A stretch of DNA of 51,618 bases from Spirochaetia bacterium (GTDB lineage: Bacteria > Spirochaetota > Spirochaetia > Treponematales > Treponemataceae): assembly GCA_022768865.1 (NCBI GenBank), contig JALELH010000004.1, positions 1 through 51,618 of the forward strand, in the 5' to 3' direction. This document shows, one piece after another, positions 35,985 through 43,825 of this stretch. Positions within the stretch are counted from its first letter, which is position 1; each line of letters opens with the position of its first letter. The position numbers and the translations under genes are program-made. The notes beneath the pieces were generated by a model. It did not search any database. It was not told the DNA's origin and was given only the letters and a program-made list of their open reading frames with translations.

Positions 35985-36182
35985 AGTTTGCAAGGCATTT
36001 CTGGGTCGAAAGTGAATGCTCTTTAGAAGCCAGAACCGGCAGTAACTTTCGTCTCAAGAATTGCATCCGCAATTCTTGTATGGGCTGTTTTAAAACCAGG
36101 CTGGCCAGAAGCTTCTCTGCCATTTCCGCACGACCTTTGTACGTATTTTTTTTAGGACTGAACATGCCTACGGCGTTTATAT
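35985..36182 (-). repeat. Divergent member of the palindromic repeat family (copy 6)
   Basis: Shares GCCTACGGCGTTT and the TTTCCGCAC core with family 1, but the rest differs. It has its own hairpins, including a perfect CAAGAATTGC/GCAATTCTTG stem (36055-36078) and a palindromic AGAAGCTTCT. Read on the minus strand it encodes PKKNTYKGRAEMAEKLL...SLVLK, similar to KKNLHKRSAEAFF...LVLP of the main family. The likeness of the peptides across divergent DNA is the reason to record it. Confidence 0.6.
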
Positions 36183-36298
36183 TTAATAAAACTATACATT
36201 TTTAAAAAACAAACACATATCCAGTTTTCCTGTAGGAATTTATAGAATCCTATGTTATAATTGTTCAGGAAGTTTTTTATAATAAAAAATCCCGGCTT

Positions 36299-36395
36299 CC
36301 TAGAGAACCTAGAGAACCTAGAGAACCTAGAGAACCTAGAGAACCTAGAGAACCTAGAGAACCTAGAGAACCTAGAGAACCTAGAGAACCTAGAG
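36299..36395 (+). repeat. 9-bp tandem repeat (10.8 units) abutting the GGDEF start codon
   Basis: The unit CCTAGAGAA repeats ten times from 36299 to 36388, plus seven bases of an eleventh. It ends seven bases before the ATG at 36403, so the last AGAG may serve as the ribosome site. A likely -10 (TATAAT, 36256-36261) lies upstream, placing the array in the 5' UTR. Perfect units imply recent slippage. Copy number would change leader length, not reading frame, of the gene. Confidence 0.9.
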
Positions 36396-36402
36396 TGTTA
36401 TT

Positions 36403-38622
36403 ATGAAACAAAAGAAAGAGCTATTCTCAATTTATTTTCCCTTCACCGTAATATTTCTTATTGCAGTTTCCATTGTCGTATATTCATTTTCCATAAAAAA
36501 CTTCTTTAAAAACCAGGTATCCTATTCAGCAGAAAACAATGTTGAAATCATAAGCAAAGAAATTGACTTTATGTTTTTAGTCGGACAGAACAGAATCAAC
36601 TTAATCAGCAACCTGACTTCCGACATGATGAATTCCCGGGAACTTGTAAACGACAAGGTTTTCAGCAATACTTTTACAAACGAATCTTTTTTTTCTTCCA
36701 TTGAATATATCCGCTGGGACGGACAGAAAAGAATCCCAGACACAGACCTTTATTACGACGTCAGCAGCCTTGAATATTTTAAAGACGGCATGAAAGGAAA
36801 TTCCGGCATCTGGGTAGACTTTAATCCAGAAACTTCAAAAACTGCATTGATTAATTTTTATTCGCCTATATATTATTCCAACCAGGTTGCAGGAATTTTA
36901 ACGGGCTGCTACGAAGCAGAAACAAAAATAAAACCCCTGCTTAATGTTAATTTTTACGGATACAAGACAATCAATATGCTGGTAGACGAAAAATTCCGCA
37001 TAATTGCAGCAACAGAAGACGACATTCCATCCGGACTTGATTTAAAAGAATTAACGGATGATGACTTTGCAATAAATCTTATTCTCAACGCAAAAAAGAA
37101 CAACAATAAAAGCTACAAGCTTTATTCAGATGTTGCAAAGGGATTCTGCTGCGTAAAAAAACTTACAGACAGCAGCTGTTATGTGGTTCACCTTATTCCA
37201 TTAACTTCAATTAACGGTGCAATAAAAGATTTAAATTTAAAAACATATACCCTTATAGGTGCAATAATTTTATTCATCATAATTTATATAATCCTTTCAA
37301 CAAGGCAGGCATATTCAAAACAGAAAAGGGCAGAAATTTCATATTTAAACGTAATAGAAGCCCTGAGCCATGACTATCAGGATGTTTACGTCATTAACGC
37401 AAAGACTTCGGAAATCCAGATTTATAATGTTGCCCACGACTTTGGTAAAAAACTTTCTGCCATGGTTTCTGAAGTTTCCTACGAACAGGCTATAAAATTA
37501 TATTACAGCAAGGATGTAGAAGCCAGTGACAGAAAACTGTTTGAGCCGGTTAATACTGTAGAAAAAGTTTCTAAAGTTTTAAGCAAGGAAAAAGAATATT
37601 CATTTATTTACCGTGTTTCCCGCAACGGCAGGATTTTATTTTTCCAGGCTTACTTATCAAAACCTAAAGAAGGAAACAACTTTGTAATAGCATTCAAAAA
37701 CATTGACAACATTATAGCCAGCGAAAACCGGGCACTTTTGCAAAACCAGATAATTTCTTCAATTTCTAAAGTTTACCTTACACTTCATTTAGTTGATTTA
37801 GTAAATGATACGGTAAAGGAATTTACTACGGTTTCGGAAGTAAAGGCTTATGTCAATGCAGAAGTCAATGCAAGCATGCAGATGACTGCCGTAATGACTA
37901 ATGTTTCTGTTCCTGAAGATTTGGAAAGGCTTCTTGAATTTACAAACCTGGAAACCATTGCAGACAGAATGAAAGACAAGGTTTACATTTCCATGGAATT
38001 CAGAAGTTTATTTAAAGGCTGGATTCGTGCAAATTTTATCCGTGTAGAAAGCGATTCTTCCGGCAGGGCAACAAAAGTTATATTTACAACACAGGTTATT
38101 GACGATGAAAAGCGCAAGGAACAGCGGCTTATTTCCATTGCCAACACAGATGAACTTACTCACTTGCTTAACCGCCATGCCTATGAAGTTCAGCTTAAAA
38201 TGCTTGCAGAAAAGGGCGTAAAAGAAGATTTTGCATATATTTCCTGCGACATTAACGGGCTTAAATCCATAAACGACAACATCGGTCACGATGCCGGCGA
38301 TGAACTTATACGCAGTGCAGCAGGATGTGCAACAAATGCTTTTGGAACGCTCGGAAAAATCTACAGGACAGGCGGTGATGAATTCCAGATTATTCTGAAC
38401 GGTGATGCAGATACCATTGCTGAGGCCTGCCAGAATTTTGAAACAATGCAGAAAGAATGGAAAGGAAAATTGATTGATAAACTTTCCATTTCTTACGGTT
38501 TAGTAAGATATGCAGAAAATCTTAACTATACGCTTAAAGAAATAATTCAGCTTGCTGATAAAAGAATGTATAAGGCAAAGTCAAAATATTATGTAGAAAA
38601 TAATTTGGACAGAAGGAAATAA
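36403..38622 (+). CDS. Membrane sensor diguanylate cyclase (dCache-like + GGDEF)
   Basis: 739 aa. TM1 about 12-34, an extracytoplasmic sensor domain about 35-275 of dCache type ([28 protein letters not shown] in parts), TM2 about 282-301, then a linker with PAS-like segments. The GGDEF domain is at about 575-735, with [21 protein letters not shown] and an intact GGDEF in [12 protein letters not shown], so it should make c-di-GMP from two GTP. No RxxD inhibitory site is seen before the active loop. Output may reach the PilZ protein at 28542. Expression may be tuned by the tandem repeat in its leader. Confidence 0.9.
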   Translation: MKQKKELFSIYFPFTVIFLIAVSIVVYSFSIKNFFKNQVSYSAENNVEIISKEIDFMFLVGQNRINLISNLTSDMMNSRELVNDKVFSNTFTNESFFSSIEYIRWDGQKRIPDTDLYYDVSSLEYFKDGMKGNSGIWVDFNPETSKTALINFYSPIYYSNQVAGILTGCYEAETKIKPLLNVNFYGYKTINMLVDEKFRIIAATEDDIPSGLDLKELTDDDFAINLILNAKKNNNKSYKLYSDVAKGFCCVKKLTDSSCYVVHLIPLTSINGAIKDLNLKTYTLIGAIILFIIIYIILSTRQAYSKQKRAEISYLNVIEALSHDYQDVYVINAKTSEIQIYNVAHDFGKKLSAMVSEVSYEQAIKLYYSKDVEASDRKLFEPVNTVEKVSKVLSKEKEYSFIYRVSRNGRILFFQAYLSKPKEGNNFVIAFKNIDNIIASENRALLQNQIISSISKVYLTLHLVDLVNDTVKEFTTVSEVKAYVNAEVNASMQMTAVMTNVSVPEDLERLLEFTNLETIADRMKDKVYISMEFRSLFKGWIRANFIRVESDSSGRATKVIFTTQVIDDEKRKEQRLISIANTDELTHLLNRHAYEVQLKMLAEKGVKEDFAYISCDINGLKSINDNIGHDAGDELIRSAAGCATNAFGTLGKIYRTGGDEFQIILNGDADTIAEACQNFETMQKEWKGKLIDKLSISYGLVRYAENLNYTLKEIIQLADKRMYKAKSKYYVENNLDRRK

Positions 38623-38718
38623 AATTGACGTCCTGTCAATTTTATTTCCTCAACTTTTGCCTTCGGTAAAATTTAACCGGCCTTTTTGCTTAACCTTTAG
38701 TCACGCCGTTCTGGCTTC
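38614..38718. repeat. Perfect 16-bp hairpin over a stop codon plus repeat family 3 segment, copy 2
   Basis: AGGAAATAAAATTGAC (38614-38629) pairs perfectly with its complement at 38635-38650 around a 5-base loop, and it includes the stop codon of the GGDEF gene. Downstream, 38679-38718 carries GGCC, TTTTGCTTAAC and GTCACGCC like the segment at 23991-24031. In both places a long hairpin built from the end of the upstream gene precedes the shared block. It may act as a terminator. Confidence 0.65.
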
Positions 38719-38732
38719 ATGTTATCTTTCAC

Positions 38733-38975
38733 TTATTGCATTACGGCTTTGGCAAGCTGATCGGCACAGCTGGTGCCTTTGTTGCCGCAGAGATTGCCTT
38801 TCAGTTTGGCGGCAATTTCATCTGCCTTCATGCCTTCACATAAAATGCCTATGGCCTTTAAGTTCCCGTTGCAGCCGCCTTCAAACTTAATGTTGTGAAT
38901 GCAGTTGCTGCTGTCCTTTTCAAATGTAATCACTTTGCTGCAAGTGCCTGTTGTGTTAAATGTTATCTTTTCCAT
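38733..38975 (-). CDS. TSCPD-domain protein
   Basis: 80 aa: the whole protein is a TSCPD domain (CSKVITFEKDSSNCIHNIKFEGGCNGNLKAIGIL...GTSCADQLAKAV) as in the TIGR03905 family. The four conserved cysteines are those of the cysteine-rich tail of some ribonucleotide reductases. The role of the stand-alone form is not known to me. It lies 35 bp after a small DUF3795-like gene on the same strand. Confidence 0.9.
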   Translation of the reverse strand: MEKITFNTTGTCSKVITFEKDSSNCIHNIKFEGGCNGNLKAIGILCEGMKADEIAAKLKGNLCGNKGTSCADQLAKAVMQ

Positions 38976-39010
38976 ACCTGTAGTTTATCAGATTTAATCA
39001 ATTTATTCAT

Positions 39011-39181
39011 CTACATTATTTTAAGGTTTGTTTCTTTCTGATAAAAGGCCCTTACAAGCATTTTAAATTCTTCTTCTGTTTTTGCAATATACCTTGGGCA
39101 AACGGCACAATCGTCTCCGCAGACAGAATACAATGGTTCTGCTCTTTCCAGTTCTTTTAGCCTTTTAATATACCAGTTCAT
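39011..39181 (-). CDS. Small DUF3795-like protein, probably truncated
   Basis: 56 aa, read from ATG 39181: it begins MNWYIKRLKELERAEPLYSV and contains CGDDCAVCPRYIAKTEEEF. The CxxDCxxCPRY zinc-type motif followed by KTEEE is the N-terminal signature of DUF3795-like proteins, which normally continue with a WYxxGxRD segment and further cysteines. Here the frame stops soon after (RAFYQKETNLKIM), so it looks truncated. AAGGA precedes the ATG. Confidence 0.6.
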   Translation of the reverse strand: MNWYIKRLKELERAEPLYSVCGDDCAVCPRYIAKTEEEFKMLVRAFYQKETNLKIM

Positions 39182-39283
39182 ATTTTATGTTCCTTGATTT
39201 TGCATTTTATCACTAATTGAAAATCCGAAAATATTTTTAAATAACTACATTAATTTGAATTATTTTTTACTCCCATGGTTCCC

Positions 39284-39326
39284 CTTTTTACAATTGGATT
39301 TTTTTGCCATGACCTATAGTTTTTAC
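39284..39326 (+). promoter_or_regulatory. Shared promoter block A, upstream of the oxidase operon
   Basis: CTTTTTACAAT (39284-39294), 21 bases, ATAGTTTTTAC (39316-39326). The same two blocks with the same 21-base spacing occur at 43706-43748. TATAGT (39315-39320) would be the -10, but no -35 is present at 16-18 bases, as for activator-dependent promoters. A further TTTTTTAC lies at 39263-39270. AraC (42869) is the obvious candidate activator. Confidence 0.65.
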
Positions 39327-39361
39327 CGTCAGGTTAAGAAAATCAAGGAGGCAAATGAATC

Positions 39362-39682
39362 ATGGAATCAGAAAGAATAGCAGAACATCCGATTTTAGGA
39401 GTGCCTGAAAAAGGCAGGCTTGTAACATTCACTCTGGACGGAAAAGAAATGCAGGGTTACGAAGGGGAACCCGTTGCCATTGCCCTGCATGCCGCAGGAA
39501 TTTTAAAACACCGTGAAACTTCAAGACTTCACAAGCCGCGTGGAATTTTCTGTGCCATAGGAAGATGCACGGACTGCGTTATGGTTGTAGACGGCGTTCC
39601 TAATACACGCACATGCATTACACCGCTTAAAGCAGGCATGAAAGTTCAGACACAGTATGGCTGCAGTGCAAAAGGAGAATAA
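39362..39682 (+). CDS. (2Fe-2S) subunit of an amino-acid/opine-type oxidase (HcnA/SoxA-N-like)
   Basis: 106 aa plant-ferredoxin-type domain. The cluster cysteines are in FCAIGRCTDCVMVVDGVPNTRTC. The start VTFTLDGKEMQGYEGEPVAIALHAAG is the Fer2_4 pattern of HcnA, OoxA and the sarcosine oxidase alpha N-terminus. AAGGAGG precedes the ATG. It is the first gene of a tightly packed four-gene operon (gaps of 2, 12 and 1 bp) and should pass electrons from the FAD subunits. Confidence 0.9.
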   Translation: MESERIAEHPILGVPEKGRLVTFTLDGKEMQGYEGEPVAIALHAAGILKHRETSRLHKPRGIFCAIGRCTDCVMVVDGVPNTRTCITPLKAGMKVQTQYGCSAKGE

Positions 39683-39684
39683 TC

Positions 39685-41262
39685 ATGGAAAGATATAACT
39701 TAATCGTAGTTGGTGCAGGTCCTGCAGGTTTAAGTGCAGCAATAGAAGCAGCAAGGCGCGGAATGTCAGTCATGGTATTTGATGAAAACCACAAACCGGG
39801 CGGACAGCTTTTCAAGCAGATTCACAAGTTCTTTGGTTCAAAGGAACACAAGGCAAAAATCCGCGGCTACAACATCGGCACAGAATTATTAAAGGAAGCA
39901 AATGATGCAGGCGTTCAGGTTAAGCTTGACGCAACCGTAACTGGCATTTTTGAAAACAAGGAAATAACCGTAAGCCACGATGGCGGAATTCACCATTACA
40001 AGGGAGACAGCGTAATCATTGCAACAGGTGCTGCAGAAAACATGGTTCCTTTTGAAGGCTGGACTTTACCCGGCGTAATCGGTGCAGGTGCTGCCCAGAC
40101 AATGATGAACCTGCACGGCATAAAGCCAGGCAAAAAAATACTCATGCTTGGCAGCGGCAACGTTGGCCTTGTAGTAAGTTTTCAGCTGCTCCAGGCAGGC
40201 TGCGAAGTTGTTGCCCTTGTTGATGCTGCTCCACGCATTGGCGGTTATGGAGTTCATGCTGCAAAAGTTGCAAGAACAGGCGTTCCATTTTATCTTGGCT
40301 ACACAATCAAAAAAGTACTCGGAACAGAAAAAGTTGAAGGCGTAATAATCGGAAAGGTAGACGAACATTTCAAAATCATACCAGGAACAGAAATCCAGTT
40401 TGACGCTGATACAATCTGCGTTGCAGTCGGCTTAAGCCCAATGAGCCAGCTTCTAAAAATGGCAACATGCAAAATGGAAGACAATCCAAAGCGCGGCGGG
40501 CAGATTCCAATTGTAGATGAATACGGCGAAACTTCAATTCCATGTTTATTTGCTGCAGGAGACGTAAGCGGCATAGAAGAAGCAAGTTCTGCAATGATAA
40601 AGGGACGCATGGCAGGACTCCGTGCTGCATACAAGCTGGGCTTTACGGAAGAAACTGTAATGTCAGAAACAGAAAAAACCTATGCAAAAGATCTTGATTC
40701 TTTGCGTCAGGGAATGTTTGCTCCTGTAAACCGAGGCAAGCTTATAGAAAAAACAGACGAAGGCATTCCTACAAGCATGAACCTTTTAACAAAGGGATTT
40801 GTGGCAGAAGATGAAATTGACCGCTACCCTGGCGTAACCCATCAGAAAGGAATTCATCCTGTAATTGAATGCACCCAGAACATTCCGTGTAACCCTTGCC
40901 AGGATGCCTGCAAGAAGAACTGCATAAAAATCGGTTCCTGCATTACGGCCCTTCCTGTTGTTGCTGCAGAAAACTGCGGCTGTACGGGATGCGGCATGTG
41001 TGTTGCTTCATGTTCAGGCCAGGCCATTTTCCTGGTTCACGAAGATTTTGAACCGGGCTTTACAAGCATTACCATTCCTTACGAATTCCTGCCGCTGCCT
41101 GAAAAAGGAACTATGGGCAAAGCATTAAGCCGCAGCGGACAAGTTCTATGCGATGCAGAAATCGTAAGCGTCAGAAGTGCAGGTGCCTTTGACCACACCC
41201 ATCTTCTTACAATGAAAGTTCCAAACGAATATGGATACAAGGCAAGATTCTGGAAAAAGTAA
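39685..41262 (+). CDS. FAD-dependent oxidoreductase with iron-sulfur tail (HcnB-like)
   Basis: 525 aa. FAD motif VVGAGPAGLSAAIEAARRG near 7, then a second dinucleotide motif (MLGSGNVGLVVSF) near 155, as in pyridine nucleotide-disulfide-type HcnB/OoxA proteins. After about 390 comes a cysteine-rich segment (CTQNIPCNPCQDACKKNC, CGCTGCGMCVASC) able to bind two 4Fe-4S clusters; in many HcnB-type proteins the corresponding position is a BFD domain, here encoded separately by the next gene. It likely forms the electron-handling subunit of the complex. The substrate is not indicated by this gene. Confidence 0.9.
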   Translation: MERYNLIVVGAGPAGLSAAIEAARRGMSVMVFDENHKPGGQLFKQIHKFFGSKEHKAKIRGYNIGTELLKEANDAGVQVKLDATVTGIFENKEITVSHDGGIHHYKGDSVIIATGAAENMVPFEGWTLPGVIGAGAAQTMMNLHGIKPGKKILMLGSGNVGLVVSFQLLQAGCEVVALVDAAPRIGGYGVHAAKVARTGVPFYLGYTIKKVLGTEKVEGVIIGKVDEHFKIIPGTEIQFDADTICVAVGLSPMSQLLKMATCKMEDNPKRGGQIPIVDEYGETSIPCLFAAGDVSGIEEASSAMIKGRMAGLRAAYKLGFTEETVMSETEKTYAKDLDSLRQGMFAPVNRGKLIEKTDEGIPTSMNLLTKGFVAEDEIDRYPGVTHQKGIHPVIECTQNIPCNPCQDACKKNCIKIGSCITALPVVAAENCGCTGCGMCVASCSGQAIFLVHEDFEPGFTSITIPYEFLPLPEKGTMGKALSRSGQVLCDAEIVSVRSAGAFDHTHLLTMKVPNEYGYKARFWKK

Positions 41263-41274
41263 GGGAGGCAAAAT

Positions 41275-41589
41275 ATGATGAACGACAGATCAAGAGATAT
41301 AGGCGAATTTATTCCCATGCCCGATGATGACATGGTTATCTGCAGATGTGAAGAAATTACAAAAGGAGAAATCCGCCGTGCTGTTCATGACGGCATGTGG
41401 ACAATGCAGGAAATAAGAAGATACCTGCGTGCCGGCATGGGACTATGCCAGGGTCAGACATGTTCCAAACTTGTAAAAAACATTGTTGCGGCAGAACAGA
41501 AAGCAAGCCCTGCAACCATAAAACCTGCCACAAGCCGCGGACCAATCAGGCCGACAGAAATGAAAACTTTAGCAAACGAGGTATTGTAA
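41275..41589 (+). CDS. BFD-like (2Fe-2S) protein
   Basis: 104 aa. The ligand pattern ICRCEEITKGEI ... GLCQGQTCSKLV is the bacterioferritin-associated-ferredoxin-like domain found at the C-terminus of opine and hydroxyproline oxidase alpha subunits. The C-terminal tail (PATSRGPIRPTEMKTLA) resembles the linker seen in those fusions. GGGAGG lies before the ATG. Encoded alone here, it completes a split alpha subunit. Confidence 0.88.
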   Translation: MMNDRSRDIGEFIPMPDDDMVICRCEEITKGEIRRAVHDGMWTMQEIRRYLRAGMGLCQGQTCSKLVKNIVAAEQKASPATIKPATSRGPIRPTEMKTLANEVL

Positions 41590-41590
41590 T

Positions 41591-42739
41591 ATGATGACAA
41601 AAGCAGACGTAATCGTAATCGGAGCAGGAATCGTAGGAAACGCAACAGCATATTACCTTGCCAAAAAAGGAAAAAGCATAATTGTTCTTGAAGCAAGTGA
41701 ATACATCGGAAACGGCGGTTCAAGCCGCAACGGAGGCGGCGTGCGTCAGAGCGGACGAAACCCGAAGGAACTGCCTCTTATGGTCTGGGGTGTAAAAAAC
41801 ATCTGGCCAAAGTTAAGCGAAGAACTTGGTGTTGATACAGAATACACACAGGGCGGAAACCTTCGCCTTGGCAAGACAGAAGAACACATGAAGATTTTGC
41901 AAAAACTTGCAGAGGCAGCAAACAAATGCGGTGTTGACGTAAAAATGATAGACGCAAAGGAAGTAAAGAAAATCAATCCATACTTAAGCGACGAAGTAAT
42001 CGGTGCTTCCTGGTGTCCTACAGACGGCCACGCTAACCCGCTGACAACAACTTTGGGCTACTATAAGTGCGCAAGAAAACTGGGCGTTGATTTTATAACC
42101 GGTGCACCTGTAAGCAGAATCCTTACTAAGGCAGGAAAAATTTGCGGCGTAGAAACCTGCGATGCAGAAGGAACAAAACAGGTTTTTGAAGCAGACACTG
42201 TTGTTGTTGCCGCAGGCTACGAAAGCAATGCAATTCTTTCTACGGTGGAAATCAACATTCCAATGAGGAAGCAGTCAATTTCATGCCTTGTTACGGAAGC
42301 AGAACCCCAGATGTTCAAGCAGATGCTGGGAACAGCCATGGCAGACTTTTACGGCCACCAGACAAAGCACGGTTCTTTTGTAATGGGCGGAACAGACGGT
42401 TTTGATCAATTCCACAATACCATAAACGACGGCTATCCATTGGTAAAATCCAGCACAGTGTGTGCCACAAGCCGCGGCATTTTAGGATATTTCCCAATGC
42501 TGGAAAACGCAAAAATTGTGCGCACATGGGGTGGATATGCAGACATAAGTGCAGATGCCGTAGCCACAGTTTCCAAATGCGATGAAGTGCCCGGGCTTTA
42601 CATTGAATGCGGATTTACAGGCCACGGTTTTGGTATTGGTCCTGCTGCCGCATACAATATTGCAGAACTCATTGCAACAGGTTCATGCCCTGCCGATATA
42701 AGCCCTCTTCGCTACAACAGGTTTAAGCCGGCAAAATAA
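41591..42739 (+). CDS. DAO-family FAD oxidoreductase (HcnC/opine or D-amino-acid oxidase beta-like)
   Basis: 382 aa. N-terminal FAD motif VIGAGIVGNATAYYLAKKG, then SSRNGGGVRQ, the flavin-linked segment of sarcosine/glycine oxidase relatives. The C-terminus has GFTGHGFGIGPAAAYNIAELI, typical of the family. It should oxidise an amine at the carbon next to nitrogen, giving an imine, and pass electrons to the FeS subunits. Start one base after the BFD stop. The substrate is probably an amino acid, imino acid or opine (inference). Confidence 0.92.
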   Translation: MMTKADVIVIGAGIVGNATAYYLAKKGKSIIVLEASEYIGNGGSSRNGGGVRQSGRNPKELPLMVWGVKNIWPKLSEELGVDTEYTQGGNLRLGKTEEHMKILQKLAEAANKCGVDVKMIDAKEVKKINPYLSDEVIGASWCPTDGHANPLTTTLGYYKCARKLGVDFITGAPVSRILTKAGKICGVETCDAEGTKQVFEADTVVVAAGYESNAILSTVEINIPMRKQSISCLVTEAEPQMFKQMLGTAMADFYGHQTKHGSFVMGGTDGFDQFHNTINDGYPLVKSSTVCATSRGILGYFPMLENAKIVRTWGGYADISADAVATVSKCDEVPGLYIECGFTGHGFGIGPAAAYNIAELIATGSCPADISPLRYNRFKPAK

Positions 42740-42765
42740 AATTTGATTATGCAGGAACTGTCTCT

Positions 42766-42857
42766 TTGACAAAAATCCTGATTTTTTGCATAATTAACCT
42801 AACTTAGGCGCAAAGATGCGTAGATTCAGTCTACCTGTCTCTGCGCCATTTTTATTT
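42766..42857 (+). promoter_or_regulatory. araC-type promoter followed by a terminator-like leader hairpin
   Basis: TTGACA (42766-42771), 17-nt spacer, CATAAT (42789-42794): a strong promoter. About 12 bases after the -10 a long stem begins: GGCGCA, AGA and GTAGA (42807-42824) pair with TCTAC, TCT and TGCGCC (42829-42847), and a T-run follows. The structure could end the upstream operon, or act as an attenuator in the short leader of the AraC gene (ATG 42869). Confidence 0.6.
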
Positions 42858-42868
42858 GGGGTTACATT

Positions 42869-43693
42869 ATGTCATTAAATAAGGATAGCTTGATTTCAAT
42901 CCAGCCATATTTTGTTATGGCTTCAACTGACTTCTGCCAGAGGATTTTTGTAGAAAACGGGATTTCACACTTCTTCAGCTTTTCTAATAATTCAGGGAAA
43001 GATTTAACTGTTCCCCTTTTAGTTGACGGCTGCAGCAACCTGATTTTTGAATACAGGAATAATTCCGTCAGAACCCATCTTATCGGGAGTACTGTAGAAC
43101 GCCGGACCTTTTCCGTAAAAAAAGATGCAGAATATTTTGGCGTGCGGCTTCAGCCAAGTGCAACAAAATTCGTAAAGGAATATTCAGCAAAGGAACTTAT
43201 AGGCAATATTGTAATTCTTGATGAACTTGAATCTACAAAAGATTTATGCAGCAAAATGAAAGAACAGCACGATTTTGATTCCCGCATAAAAACTTTCCTA
43301 GATGAATATTCAGTCCTTTTGAAAAATGAAAAGTCATGCAAGGCAAAACTGTTCAGCCAGATTTCAGACATTATAGTAAAACGCAGGGGACTTCTAAAAA
43401 TAAAAGAGCTTGAAAAACTTTCCGGCTACACAGGAAGATACCTGAACAAGATTTTTGAAGAACAGCTTGGCATGAGCACAAAGCAGCTTTGCGATTCCGT
43501 AAAGTTCCAGTTCCTGCTTAGCGATTTAAACAGGCAGAACATGGAAAACCTTACAGCCATTGCATCAGAATATAATTTTTATGACCAGGCACACTTTATA
43601 CATGAGTTTAAGGAATACGCCGGCAAGACACCGGGGGAATACAGTTCTGAAGTTGAAAAAAGCAACTACCTTGAAAGCATAGAAAATCTGTAA
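42869..43693 (+). CDS. AraC-family transcriptional regulator
   Basis: 274 aa. An N-terminal sensing domain (about 1-150, DUF6597-like) is followed by a double helix-turn-helix. The first helix pair is at about 168-215 (LLKIKELEKLSGYTGRYLNKIFEEQLGMSTKQL), the second at about 225-265 (ENLTAIASEYNFYDQAHFIHEFKEYAGKTPGEY, in part). A GGGG site lies near the ATG. It sits between two transcription units whose promoters carry the same block, so it is the likely activator of both. Confidence 0.9.
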   Translation: MSLNKDSLISIQPYFVMASTDFCQRIFVENGISHFFSFSNNSGKDLTVPLLVDGCSNLIFEYRNNSVRTHLIGSTVERRTFSVKKDAEYFGVRLQPSATKFVKEYSAKELIGNIVILDELESTKDLCSKMKEQHDFDSRIKTFLDEYSVLLKNEKSCKAKLFSQISDIIVKRRGLLKIKELEKLSGYTGRYLNKIFEEQLGMSTKQLCDSVKFQFLLSDLNRQNMENLTAIASEYNFYDQAHFIHEFKEYAGKTPGEYSSEVEKSNYLESIENL

Positions 43694-43705
43694 AATCCTG
43701 TTCCA

Positions 43706-43748
43706 CTTTTTACAATGAAATTCAATTTCAACAAAATATAGTTTTTAC
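43706..43748 (+). promoter_or_regulatory. Shared promoter block B, upstream of the OCD-family gene
   Basis: CTTTTTACAAT (43706-43716), 21 bases, ATAGTTTTTAC (43738-43748), identical in blocks and spacing to 39284-39326, while the spacer bases differ. TATAGT (43737-43742) is the presumed -10, with no -35 at normal distance. Confidence 0.65.
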
Positions 43749-43756
43749 ATCGAACA

Positions 43757-43797
43757 AAGGCGTTGGATTTAAAAAGAATTCAACGCCTTATTTTTTA
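43757..43797 (+). terminator. Strong terminator-type hairpin between promoter block B and the OCD gene
   Basis: AAGGCGTTG (43757-43765) pairs with CAACGCCTT (43781-43789), extended by a G-T pair and ATT/AAT, then ATTTTTT. If block B is a promoter, this is an attenuator in the leader; if not, it ends the AraC gene. Confidence 0.75.
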
Positions 43798-43825
43798 AAT
43801 CCTTTTTAATTCTATGGAGGTAACT

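Noticed and set aside
36261..36509. Open frame coding a Leu-Glu-Asn repeat through the 9-bp array
   Set aside because: It is a consequence of the 9-bp period being a multiple of three. It is out of frame with the GGDEF gene and has no independent support.
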